Source of the DNA: Bacteroidota bacterium
Lineage (GTDB): Bacteria > Bacteroidota > Bacteroidia > Flavobacteriales > Schleiferiaceae
Reading direction: 5' to 3'
DNA: 64,000 nucleotides
NCBI GenBank assembly: GCA_024742495.1
Contig: JANSYJ010000003.1
Location: forward strand, 310,001 to 374,000
Position numbers and translations under genes: made by a program. Positions 21,482 to 32,090 of the stretch are shown in pieces. The notes under the pieces were generated by a model. It searched no databases. It was not told the origin of the DNA and saw only the letters and a program-made list of their open reading frames with translations. The first letter of the stretch is position 1. Each line of letters starts with the position of its first letter.

Positions 21482-22436
21482 CAGCGGTGATGTAGAAATG
21501 GTGAAGGACTTAGGTGATAAGTACCGGGAGCTAAAAAAGGAAATAGGAAAGGTAATTATTGGTCAGGATGAAGTAATTCACCTCCTTTTACTTTCAATTT
21601 TCTGCAAAGGACATTCATTGCTAGTTGGGGTGCCAGGATTGGCAAAAACCTTATTGGTAAACACCGTAGCCCAAGCCTTAGGCCTTAGTTTCCGTCGTAT
21701 ACAGTTTACCCCAGACTTAATGCCTTCCGACATTGTAGGAGCTGAAATTCTCGATGAGAATCGTCAGTTTAAATTTGTAAAAGGCCCCTTATTCTCCAAT
21801 ATTATTTTGGCGGATGAGATAAACCGTACCCCCCCTAAAACGCAATCGGCCTTGCTTGAAGCCATGCAGGAACGTTCGGTTACGGCTGGCGGACATACCT
21901 ATCAAATGGCAAAGCCTTTCTTTGTTTTAGCTACTCAAAACCCCATTGAGCAAGAAGGTACCTATCCTTTGCCAGAAGCGCAATTGGATCGATTCATGTT
22001 TAATATTGAAGTAGGTTATCCAAGCTTCGAGGAAGAGGTGAATATCGTTAAAAACACCACCATTGGTGTGGAGCAAGAAATTAAAGAGATACTTTCCATT
22101 GATGAAATTCTGAAGTTTCAGCAATTGGTGCGTAAAATCCCTGTGAGTGATCACCTTTACGAATACGCCATCCGTTTAGTGCAAGCTACAAGACCTAATA
22201 CCGAAATGGCCAAGGAAGTAACTAAAGAATACCTTTCTTGGGGTGCCGGACCGCGTGCCTCACAAAACTTAATCTTAGCGGCCAAGGCCCATGCTGCCTT
22301 GCAAGGGAAGTTTAGTCCAGATGCAGAAGATATTATGGCAGTCGCCAAACCGATACTTCGCCATCGTATAGTTAAAAACTACCGGGCTGAAGCGGAAGGT
22401 ATAAGTATTGAAAAGATCATTGAAGGCTTAGTTTGA
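21471..22436 (+). CDS. MoxR family AAA+ ATPase
   Basis: GHSLLVGVPGLAKTLLVNTVA, LADEINRTPPKTQSALLEAMQE, ATQNPIEQEGTYPLPEAQLDRF. Confidence 0.95.
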   Translation: MQNNSGDVEMVKDLGDKYRELKKEIGKVIIGQDEVIHLLLLSIFCKGHSLLVGVPGLAKTLLVNTVAQALGLSFRRIQFTPDLMPSDIVGAEILDENRQFKFVKGPLFSNIILADEINRTPPKTQSALLEAMQERSVTAGGHTYQMAKPFFVLATQNPIEQEGTYPLPEAQLDRFMFNIEVGYPSFEEEVNIVKNTTIGVEQEIKEILSIDEILKFQQLVRKIPVSDHLYEYAIRLVQATRPNTEMAKEVTKEYLSWGAGPRASQNLILAAKAHAALQGKFSPDAEDIMAVAKPILRHRIVKNYRAEAEGISIEKIIEGLV

Positions 22437-22492
22437 TAAAGGCCAATAAACTTTCTATTATTAGTAGCTTTGCGGCTCAGAAGCCAATGTAG

Positions 22493-24124
<1,632 letters not shown>

Positions 24125-24125
24125 A

Positions 24126-25970
24126 ATGAACAAGAAGTTAGATATCAGCCAAATCGTAGGTTTCCTTCTGATTGGCGCTATCATCATTTACTTTACCATT
24201 TTCAACCAGCCTCCAGCAGAAACTGCGGCGGCTTCCGGTGCAGCGGCTGACTCAACGGCGGTGGAAGAGGTAGTTGAACCTGAAATCTCGCAAGAACCCG
24301 AGCTTGTTTTAGAGCCAAGTACTGATACCTTAGTTGGTGACAGCATGGCACTTATGAAAGCCATGGTTTTATATGGCCCTTTTGCCAAGCAAATGCTAGC
24401 TCAGGAAGAGACTTCCTTTATAAGCTTAGAAAACGATCTTCTAAAATTGAAGTTTTCGAGCATGGGCGCTCAAATTGTGGAAGCGGAGGTAAAGCAGTAT
24501 AAAACTTACGATTCGCTGCCGCTCTATCTTATTAAGGAGAATAGCAACTTTGGCTTTAATCTGCAGGCGGGACAGCTTAATAGCACCGCTGATATTCAGT
24601 TTAGCATTCTTGATCAAGGGGTAGATTTTGTGGACTTCCAAGCTGTTACAGATGATGGTGCCAGCTTGACCTACCATTATAAATTACCAGAAAACGACTA
24701 TCGACTTGAGCTAGAGATTGAAAGTGATGGTCTGAGCGCTATGCTCGCTAATGTTGAGCCCAGCCTACTTTTTGAGCTGAAAGCAAACCGTCACGAAAAG
24801 AACAAGAAGAATGAAATTCAGAATTCAGAACTTCAATATCGACTGATTGAAGATCAGGATGTTGAAAGTTTAAATACTACTAGCAAGGACGAAGAAAGCT
24901 CGGAAGGAAGCTTAGACTGGTTAGCTTTTCGTCAACAGTTTTTTGCGACCATTATCCAGTCACGCGGCGAACCTTTTGCCAAAGCCGATTTCGCGATTGC
25001 CAATTTGGAGGAGGAAGGCCATACAAAGTATTATGCCGCCAATATTACTTATCCAAGAAATAGCAAGGGCGATCTTTCCTTGCCTTTGGGGATTTATCTT
25101 GGTCCTAATAAGTTTGAAGTTTTAGAATCTTATGAAGCGGGTTTTGAGGAATTAATCCCATTAGGATGGGGAATCCTTAGTTGGATTAACCGTGGCTTAG
25201 TCCTCACCATGTTTAACTGGTTAGAAGACTATGGAATCAATTATGGATTAATTATTCTGATTATCGCATTGGTGATCAAAATGATTCTTTTCCCGCTTAC
25301 CTATACCTCTTATCGTTCCATGGCGAAAATGCGGGTATTGAAGCCGGAAATTGATGAGCTTAATGAAAAGTATGACGATGCGGCTAAGAAGCAACAGGCG
25401 CAATTAGAACTCTACAATAAAGCCGGCGTTAGCCCTCTTGGTGGCTGTTTGCCGATGCTTTTACAGTTCCCAATTTTAATTGCTCTTTTCCGATTCTTCC
25501 CTTCATCGATAGAACTAAGACAACAACCATTTTTATGGGCGGATGATTTATCTACCTATGATTCTATTTATGACCTGCCTTTCGACATTCCCTTTTACGG
25601 CGATCATATTAGTCTTTTCACCTTATTGATGACGGTTTCTACCCTCATTTACACCTATATGAATCAGCAGCTGACGGGATCGGCCCAAAACCAGCAGTTC
25701 CCACAGATGAAGTACATCATTTACTTGATGCCTATTATGTTCCTAGGGGTGTTTAACAGCTATGCCGCTGGTTTAAGTTATTACTATTTTGTAGCCAACA
25801 TGATCACTTTCGGTCAGCAGTTTGCCATTCGTTCCTTTATTGATGAGGATAAGATTAAGGCCAAAATTGCCAAGCGAAAGGAGGGACCGCAAAAAGAAAA
25901 CCGCCTTATGCGTCGCATGAAGGAAGTTCAGGAGCAGCAAAACCGTCAGCAGAGAAGAAACAAGAAGTAA
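24126..25970 (+). CDS. yidC: Membrane protein insertase YidC
   Basis: Large periplasmic domain, then NYGLIILIIALVIKMILFPLTYTSYRSMAKMR..., GGCLPMLLQFPILIALFRFFPSSIELRQ. Confidence 0.96.
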   Translation: MNKKLDISQIVGFLLIGAIIIYFTIFNQPPAETAAASGAAADSTAVEEVVEPEISQEPELVLEPSTDTLVGDSMALMKAMVLYGPFAKQMLAQEETSFISLENDLLKLKFSSMGAQIVEAEVKQYKTYDSLPLYLIKENSNFGFNLQAGQLNSTADIQFSILDQGVDFVDFQAVTDDGASLTYHYKLPENDYRLELEIESDGLSAMLANVEPSLLFELKANRHEKNKKNEIQNSELQYRLIEDQDVESLNTTSKDEESSEGSLDWLAFRQQFFATIIQSRGEPFAKADFAIANLEEEGHTKYYAANITYPRNSKGDLSLPLGIYLGPNKFEVLESYEAGFEELIPLGWGILSWINRGLVLTMFNWLEDYGINYGLIILIIALVIKMILFPLTYTSYRSMAKMRVLKPEIDELNEKYDDAAKKQQAQLELYNKAGVSPLGGCLPMLLQFPILIALFRFFPSSIELRQQPFLWADDLSTYDSIYDLPFDIPFYGDHISLFTLLMTVSTLIYTYMNQQLTGSAQNQQFPQMKYIIYLMPIMFLGVFNSYAAGLSYYYFVANMITFGQQFAIRSFIDEDKIKAKIAKRKEGPQKENRLMRRMKEVQEQQNRQQRRNKK

Positions 25971-25971
25971 T

Positions 25972-26454
25972 ATGAAGAAACGCCTGGGATTTTTAGCTAT
26001 AGCGGTGATGGGATTAAATGCCTGCTCACCCACTATTTATAAAAGTCTTCAGGATCCTTCCATGGCGTGGAACTTCGATTATTCCGCAGGCGCATGCTTA
26101 GGTACCTGCCCAAATTTTGAAGCCAGTCTCAGTGAATCGGGCACTCTTCACTTTAAGGGTAAAAACTTCACCCAGCACCAAGGGGATACCATCCTCTTAA
26201 ATCAAAGCCTTTTAAGAGATTCTGTATTGGCCAAGCTAGAGCGGATGGCCTTCTTTCAAATGGATACCTTTTATGGGCACGAGGGCCTTATGGATGCCGC
26301 TTATTACAGCTTCGAGATTAATAAGTTAGATCAGGATTCCGAAGGTGGAGGAACGAATTTAAAATCGGTTAAGGCCAATATGGAAATCCCACAGGAACTG
26401 CGGGATTTTCAAAATTGGTATCATGATGAATTAAGGCAATTGGGATTGCTCTAA
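25972..26454 (+). CDS. DUF6438-like lipoprotein
   Basis: Lipobox LNAC; SAGACLGTCPNFEASLSESGTLHFKGKNF pattern. Confidence 0.6.
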   Translation: MKKRLGFLAIAVMGLNACSPTIYKSLQDPSMAWNFDYSAGACLGTCPNFEASLSESGTLHFKGKNFTQHQGDTILLNQSLLRDSVLAKLERMAFFQMDTFYGHEGLMDAAYYSFEINKLDQDSEGGGTNLKSVKANMEIPQELRDFQNWYHDELRQLGLL

Positions 26455-26461
26455 TTCCTTA

Positions 26462-28216
26462 TTATTTAAGAAGTTTAAAATAGGCCGACTGACCATTTTC
26501 GTTACGTACGCTTAGAAAGTAAATACCGCTGCTAACATTGATGCTTAGCTTATCCTTACGGCCTTCCAATTGCCCTTCCTCAATTTCCTTGCCTTGAGCG
26601 TCCCTCAGGCTATATGAGGCTAAATCGGAATTCTCACTTTCAATTAGTAAAGCTTCGCCCTTTAAAAAGCCTAAGCTATTGTAAAGGTTAATACCCGCAA
26701 TTTGGCTACTCTCGTTAATACTAAAGTCGGCCGGAAGAACATTCCTTCGCACAAATGCAGCTTTAATTACCTGAAAGTTAGCACCACTATAAAGCACATC
26801 ATCGGCATTAATAACCATGCGAGCGAAGTCGGCGTAGGTAGAGTTGTTTTGTAAAGTGAACAGGGCTTCCAAGATTACTCGATCAGCCACTTGGCGATTG
26901 GTATTATCTCTAATTTCGAGCAGGCAAGAAGCCATTAAATCGGTATGAGCATAAATATTAGAATTAAAGCTTAAGGTTTGATAATCCTTGGTGCTTACGG
27001 CGCTCCTTCCGTTCCAAAAGGCATTATGACCATCCCAATTAAAAACTCTCCCTCTTTGGTTTCCACTGAAGTGTAAGGACCAGGTAATCGCAAAATAGTC
27101 GCATATCGCTTCTTCCATTCCCGCTCTTTCACTAATGCGATTGGTATTAGCTGCTGCGCCGCTTACCAAAGAATGACCGAATTCGTGAATAACTACATCA
27201 GCATCTTCGGCATCATCAACACCACCTTCACCCATATAAATCTTTTGCTCTGAAGGGGTGTAATAACTCTGATCTGCATTGGAAAGGGCATGGACATCAA
27301 CTGATACTTGAGCACCAGGTATTGCCGAGAAACCTAGACTATCGATATAAGTCTTAAACTCCGACATGTGGAAAAAGGCATTAACATCTTCAAAACCATC
27401 TTGGCCACGGGTATAATTAAAAGTGCCGGTCGTGCTGGTTACAGGTGCCACATTAGGCATGCTAAAGTCATCGATCTTAATATCATTATTCTCTAACTTA
27501 AAAAGACCATTATCATAGGTTCCTCTAAAAGACTGAAGGTAACGAGAGGCCGTTAAGCTAGCATTATCAGCATCATTATTATCGATGTAGTTTCCACCAT
27601 AATTAACATTATTGGTGGTTAATGGGTCAGGTAAAAATACATAGCCATCGCAGGTGGTATCATTGGCATAGCGACGATTGTCGGCGAGGTTGAATATTTC
27701 ATTACCCGCCACAAAGCTTTGATAGTGTGCTCCTTCAGCACCAAAGAAGTTTAAGCTGAAACCAGGTAAAAGTTGATCATCAACACTTAAAAATGCCGCT
27801 TCCGAAAGCATGCGATTGCAATTCAACTCCACTTTTAAACCAGTAGTATCAACTTCCAGCGGACTAAAACTCGCTACTTGATTGGGTAATTCGGGATATT
27901 GAATCCACAGTTTACCATTATTGTATTGATGAATGGATAGCCCTTGAAAATCTAATTTCCGTCCATCTAAGTATAAATAGTAGTGGATATGATTCCCACC
28001 TGGGCTGTTCAAGTTTTTATATTCTACCAATTGCCAATCGAAGGTACCCAGCAAACTTTTAGCTAATTCTAAGGTTTCTGTTCCTTGCCAATTATCTAGT
28101 CGGTAGTCCAACATCTTAGCTGCCGAATGTTTACCATCAAAGTGGTGATGATCGTGCTTATGTTGGGCATTAAGGCTAAGACTTAAAAGTCCGAGAAATA
28201 GGATTCTTTTAATCAT
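26462..28216 (-). CDS. Zinc metallopeptidase (HEFGH gluzincin, M36-like) with T9SS type A sorting domain
   Basis: ADVVIHEFGHSLVSGAAANTNRISERAGMEEAICDYFA (HExxH plus a downstream E); C-term INLYNSLGFL...SGIYFLSVRNENGQSAYFKLLK. Confidence 0.8.
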   Translation of the reverse strand: MIKRILFLGLLSLSLNAQHKHDHHHFDGKHSAAKMLDYRLDNWQGTETLELAKSLLGTFDWQLVEYKNLNSPGGNHIHYYLYLDGRKLDFQGLSIHQYNNGKLWIQYPELPNQVASFSPLEVDTTGLKVELNCNRMLSEAAFLSVDDQLLPGFSLNFFGAEGAHYQSFVAGNEIFNLADNRRYANDTTCDGYVFLPDPLTTNNVNYGGNYIDNNDADNASLTASRYLQSFRGTYDNGLFKLENNDIKIDDFSMPNVAPVTSTTGTFNYTRGQDGFEDVNAFFHMSEFKTYIDSLGFSAIPGAQVSVDVHALSNADQSYYTPSEQKIYMGEGGVDDAEDADVVIHEFGHSLVSGAAANTNRISERAGMEEAICDYFAITWSLHFSGNQRGRVFNWDGHNAFWNGRSAVSTKDYQTLSFNSNIYAHTDLMASCLLEIRDNTNRQVADRVILEALFTLQNNSTYADFARMVINADDVLYSGANFQVIKAAFVRRNVLPADFSINESSQIAGINLYNSLGFLKGEALLIESENSDLASYSLRDAQGKEIEEGQLEGRKDKLSINVSSGIYFLSVRNENGQSAYFKLLK

Positions 28217-28838
28217 GGTCTTCGATTTCTTTAATCTTTAATTGATACAATTCATTTATTTGCTCCAGGGCCTGACTATTTTGTGACCGCCTCACCCTCA
28301 GGCGATAGCCAGCATCATCAGCCATAGCTTCATCCCTTATTTCAAATAAGGTTTGCGGTAAAATTCGCATTACATCATCCATTGCCGAGTAGGGGAAACG
28401 AATTTCGTAATGACGATATAAATATACATCCAAAGGCTTTACCTTTTTAAGGGCTTCTTCGGCCGCAGTACGGTAGGCATTAATAAGTCCACCTACTCCC
28501 AATTTAGTTCCCCCAAAGTAGCGCACTACGATTACGCCAACATCCCAAAGGTCGCAAGATTGAATAGCATTTAATATTGGGGTTCCCGCAGAGTGCGCCG
28601 GTTCGCCATCATCATTAAAACGCCATTTAGGATTAAGTGGTTGGCAGCGATAGGCATAGCAATGATGTCGGGCATCATAGTATTCCTTTCTTATCTTTTC
28701 TTGGATTGCTGCAAAATCAGATTCATCTGATAGGGGAAAGGCTAAGCCAATAAACTTAGATCCTCGATCTTTAAATAATGATTCTCCAGGTGTTTTAATG
28801 GTCTTATAATGATCTCCCTTTAAGGACTCCAACATCAT
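28209..28838 (-). CDS. YigZ/IMPACT family protein (UPF0029)
   Basis: GDHYKTIKTPGESLFKDRGSKFIGLAFPL, HHCYAYR, RFNDDGEPAHSAGTPIL. Confidence 0.92.
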   Translation of the reverse strand: MMLESLKGDHYKTIKTPGESLFKDRGSKFIGLAFPLSDESDFAAIQEKIRKEYYDARHHCYAYRCQPLNPKWRFNDDGEPAHSAGTPILNAIQSCDLWDVGVIVVRYFGGTKLGVGGLINAYRTAAEEALKKVKPLDVYLYRHYEIRFPYSAMDDVMRILPQTLFEIRDEAMADDAGYRLRVRRSQNSQALEQINELYQLKIKEIEDHD

Positions 28839-29701
28839 AGCACCAAAGCTATCAAAACAATAGAAACCATGGCCAGTAGAATTCCAGTAAGGTTAATTTT
28901 AGAGAGTTGTTCTTTAAAAAAGAAGTATCCAATTACGGCACTTAAAAATACCACGCCCACATTGTTTAAAGCAAAAATGCTAGAGCTCTCTAATCCATCT
29001 AAACTTAAAGCGCGAAGCAAGAAATAGATGCTACCATAATTGGGAATGCCCAAAGCAAAGCCGCCGATAACCGAGCGAATGGGGAATTTCTTCCCTTTAA
29101 AGATCATTTGATATAAGACCAACACTAATCCGAAAAGACCGGCACATCCAAAAATACTTGAAGCAAACCAAGCCTGATCCATTTTGGGTACAAGCTCCGC
29201 CTCATTGTACTTTAAGAAAGCATCCAAAAAGCCTGAGCCAATGAAAAGAATAATTGGAAACCATAGAGCGGTGGCTGAACGCTTCATTTTTTGGGGTTGG
29301 TAGGTGGTCATATATACCGCCACCAAGGCCAAAACGATTCCCATAAGTTTAAGCGGACCGGCCGATTCATGGAAATAGAGAATGCCAAAACTTACCGGGA
29401 CAATTACCGCCATTTTTACCGCAACGGAAACGGTGGCCATGCCGTAATTCTGACTAACCCAAGCCATTAAGCGGAAGAGGGTAATAAAGAGTAAACCCAA
29501 TACTATGACCGAGCTAAACCAGTCTTGCTCAAAAAGCATGGCGGGATTTTGACCTTCGCCGGCTTGCATTTGACCAATGCTGAATGCGATGAAATAATTT
29601 ACCAGTATGGCCTGAAGATTATCAACTTCAAACTTTTTAAAAAGCTTGAAAACAATAAATATTAATACCGAACAGCTGATGCTGAGAAATAGCCAAATCA
29701 T
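28835..29701 (-). CDS. EamA/DMT-family transporter
   Basis: About 10 TM helices; overlaps its neighbours by 4 nt on both sides (coupled operon). Confidence 0.75.
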   Translation of the reverse strand: MIWLFLSISCSVLIFIVFKLFKKFEVDNLQAILVNYFIAFSIGQMQAGEGQNPAMLFEQDWFSSVIVLGLLFITLFRLMAWVSQNYGMATVSVAVKMAVIVPVSFGILYFHESAGPLKLMGIVLALVAVYMTTYQPQKMKRSATALWFPIILFIGSGFLDAFLKYNEAELVPKMDQAWFASSIFGCAGLFGLVLVLYQMIFKGKKFPIRSVIGGFALGIPNYGSIYFLLRALSLDGLESSSIFALNNVGVVFLSAVIGYFFFKEQLSKINLTGILLAMVSIVLIALVL

Positions 29702-30720
29702 AATCTATGGTACTGCATTAACTGATCTTTTCCCAATTGTAATTTCCGACTAGGGCTCAATTCTAATTGGGGTGCTTTTAGTCCAGCTTCTATGATGTCT
29801 GAGCCCTTAATCAGCCAAGCCTCATCCCATAAATCGCTATCGATAAATTTTTGAAGGGTATAAGCGCCTCCTTCAATTAAAACACTTTGAAGACCTTCTT
29901 CGTACAAGGAATCAAGAAGCGATTCTAAGCCGAGCGTTCCATCCAATTTCCGATCATTCTCCCAAATAGGGGATGCCGTAAAGCGAAGGAAATGAGCATC
30001 TCTGAAAACTTTGGCCTTATCGCTGATTTGACCTTTAGGATCAATTACAATCCGGATAGGGTCTTGTCCTTTAAAGGCACGGCAATCCAAGCTGGGATCA
30101 TCAACTTCCACCGTTTTCCTTCCCACCAGAATAGCCTGGTTTTTAGCGCGTAATTGATGACTAAAAGTTTGGCTTTCAGGTTGTGATATCCAATGAATTC
30201 CTTTTTCATTTGACTCGCGGTCAATATCCATATAGCCATTCTCCGATTGCGCCCATTTAAGCGTAATGTAAGGACGTTTCTTGCCGTGAAAAGTTAGAAA
30301 CCTACGGTTCAAATATTGGGCTTCCGACTCTAATATTCCTTCGCTTACTTTTATCCCGGCCGCTCGGAGCCTGGCAATTCCCTTGCCGTTTACCTCCGCA
30401 TTATAATCGCGAGTGCCAATAATAACTTCGGGAAATTGCTTTTCAATAATTAAATCCGAGCAAGGCGGTGTTCTGCCATAATGCAAGCAGGGTTCTAGAT
30501 TTACATATAGCTTTGATTGCTTTAAAAGACCTTGCTTCGCTACTCGATTAATCGCTGCTACCTCCGCATGGGGGCCACCGGGATGATGATGGAAACCTTC
30601 CCCTATAATTTGGCCTTGATGCACTATCACTGAGCCCACCATTGGGTTTGGAGCGGCGGTGTACTGGCCCATTCTTGCCAGTTCCATACAGCGAAGCATA
30701 TAGATCTCATCCTGCGTCAT
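29698..30720 (-). CDS. ribD: Bifunctional pyrimidine deaminase/reductase RibD
   Basis: Deaminase motifs PHAEVAAI and LEPCLHYGRTPPCSDLI; reductase domain C-terminal. Confidence 0.96.
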   Translation of the reverse strand: MTQDEIYMLRCMELARMGQYTAAPNPMVGSVIVHQGQIIGEGFHHHPGGPHAEVAAINRVAKQGLLKQSKLYVNLEPCLHYGRTPPCSDLIIEKQFPEVIIGTRDYNAEVNGKGIARLRAAGIKVSEGILESEAQYLNRRFLTFHGKKRPYITLKWAQSENGYMDIDRESNEKGIHWISQPESQTFSHQLRAKNQAILVGRKTVEVDDPSLDCRAFKGQDPIRIVIDPKGQISDKAKVFRDAHFLRFTASPIWENDRKLDGTLGLESLLDSLYEEGLQSVLIEGGAYTLQKFIDSDLWDEAWLIKGSDIIEAGLKAPQLELSPSRKLQLGKDQLMQYHRL

Positions 30721-30785
30721 GCCGCAAAACTACAATTCCATCCATTGTACAATCACCTCTAGCTAGCATTTTATAAATTAGCTCT

Positions 30786-31325
30786 ATGAGCCAACCAAGC
30801 CTAAACGAATATCAATTGCGGCCGCGCTATAAGTTCCGCAATCAACGAGCCATTGCCGACCTGCGGGCCTCATTAAAAAGCGGTTTAGATAATGAAGCCG
30901 ATAAATGGCCTTTGAAGTTTAAGGACACCCATGGTCATTTGATCTTTTCCTACCGACCGCCGCATAAGCACACTTGGTCGCCAGAGATGGATTTAAATAT
31001 GGAAAGCGATAGCGAAGGAGGCACCTTAATTCGGGTTTTAATTGGACCAGCCGCCGGTGTGTGGACCTTTTTTATGTTCCTCTATTCAATTTGTGCCTTG
31101 CTTTTAGTGGGAGGTTTTGTGTTGAGCTATAGCCAGTTTGTTTTAGAAAAGAACATCTGGGGATTTTGGTTAATCCCAATTGCGGCAGTAGGAGGGGTGG
31201 CCATTTATGCTGCGGGCCTATACGGTAAAAAGAAGGCCATTCCACAAATGATTTTCTTAAAGAAATTCTTTGATGCTAGTCTTCCCCAAAGCGAGCTCAT
31301 TGAAGGGGATTTGAAGAAGGTTTGA
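30786..31325 (+). CDS. Hypothetical membrane protein
   Basis: 179 aa, two TM helices, clean intergenic placement; no family recognised. Confidence 0.6.
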   Translation: MSQPSLNEYQLRPRYKFRNQRAIADLRASLKSGLDNEADKWPLKFKDTHGHLIFSYRPPHKHTWSPEMDLNMESDSEGGTLIRVLIGPAAGVWTFFMFLYSICALLLVGGFVLSYSQFVLEKNIWGFWLIPIAAVGGVAIYAAGLYGKKKAIPQMIFLKKFFDASLPQSELIEGDLKKV

Positions 31326-31388
31326 TCTATTTAATCCCGACCTATTTTCTGCGATTAATGGCGAGGGATTAAGTAATTGGGGGCGGAG

Positions 31389-31820
31389 CTAAAGCCCGTA
31401 TTTTTCTTTTTTCAGTTCGATGAGTGCCTGTTTTGCTTCTTGCTGAAGGTCATTCTTTAAGCGAGCCTTAATTTCTTGCTCATTCAATTCTGCAAATTTC
31501 TCTTTAAACTTTCTTTTTCCCTGTTCAAACGCTTGCCTTTGGTCTTCTTCGCTTGTACCTAAAAAGTAGCGCATAATCCTGATTACCTGATGTTTTCGTT
31601 TGATAACGAGAATTGTCAAAAAGATCAAAGACAGCAATTGAATACCAGGTGATACAAGTACCCCTATGCCGAAACTAAAGACATAATTGAAAAAGTATAC
31701 GAAAGATGCCAGGTTAAGGGTTCCAATAGCTAAAAGAAATAAAAGGGATTCAGTTTTCTTGTCTGGCTTTAAAAAGAAAATTGATGTTTCACGGTCGATC
31801 TCTGTGTCTAAATGGTGCAT
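31389..31820 (-). CDS. Hypothetical 2-TM protein with charged C-terminal helix
   Basis: 143 aa; two TM segments and a Lys/Glu/Gln-rich C-terminus. Confidence 0.55.
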   Translation of the reverse strand: MHHLDTEIDRETSIFFLKPDKKTESLLFLLAIGTLNLASFVYFFNYVFSFGIGVLVSPGIQLLSLIFLTILVIKRKHQVIRIMRYFLGTSEEDQRQAFEQGKRKFKEKFAELNEQEIKARLKNDLQQEAKQALIELKKEKYGL

Positions 31821-31834
31821 GGGACTTCTCTTAA

Positions 31835-31856
31835 CACCTTCAAGATAAACCTATTG
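31835..31856. repeat. Left arm of an imperfect inverted repeat flanking the STAND-nuclease gene
   Basis: CACCTTCAAGATAAACCTATTG; its reverse complement CAATAGGTTTATCTTGAAGGTG aligns to CAGTAGGTTTATCGAAAGGTG at 38354-38374. Confidence 0.5.
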
Positions 31857-32090
31857 GTAGCAAAATCCTAGAAAAAAGCAGCTTGCTTTTAAATAAATGA
31901 GTGTGGGTTTTTGCGCGGTCTGACGGTTTGGCTATCGGCAGTGGTGTCCCGAAGGGCATTGTGTACAGGTGTTGTTTCACGCCTTTGCTTTTTCATTTTT
32001 TTTCTTCAGAATTGGGGCAGCCATAATCTTTGGCAAGTTTTGGAACGTGCTGCTGCCTTGTGCGACTTGGCAATGTGTATGGATTCATTT

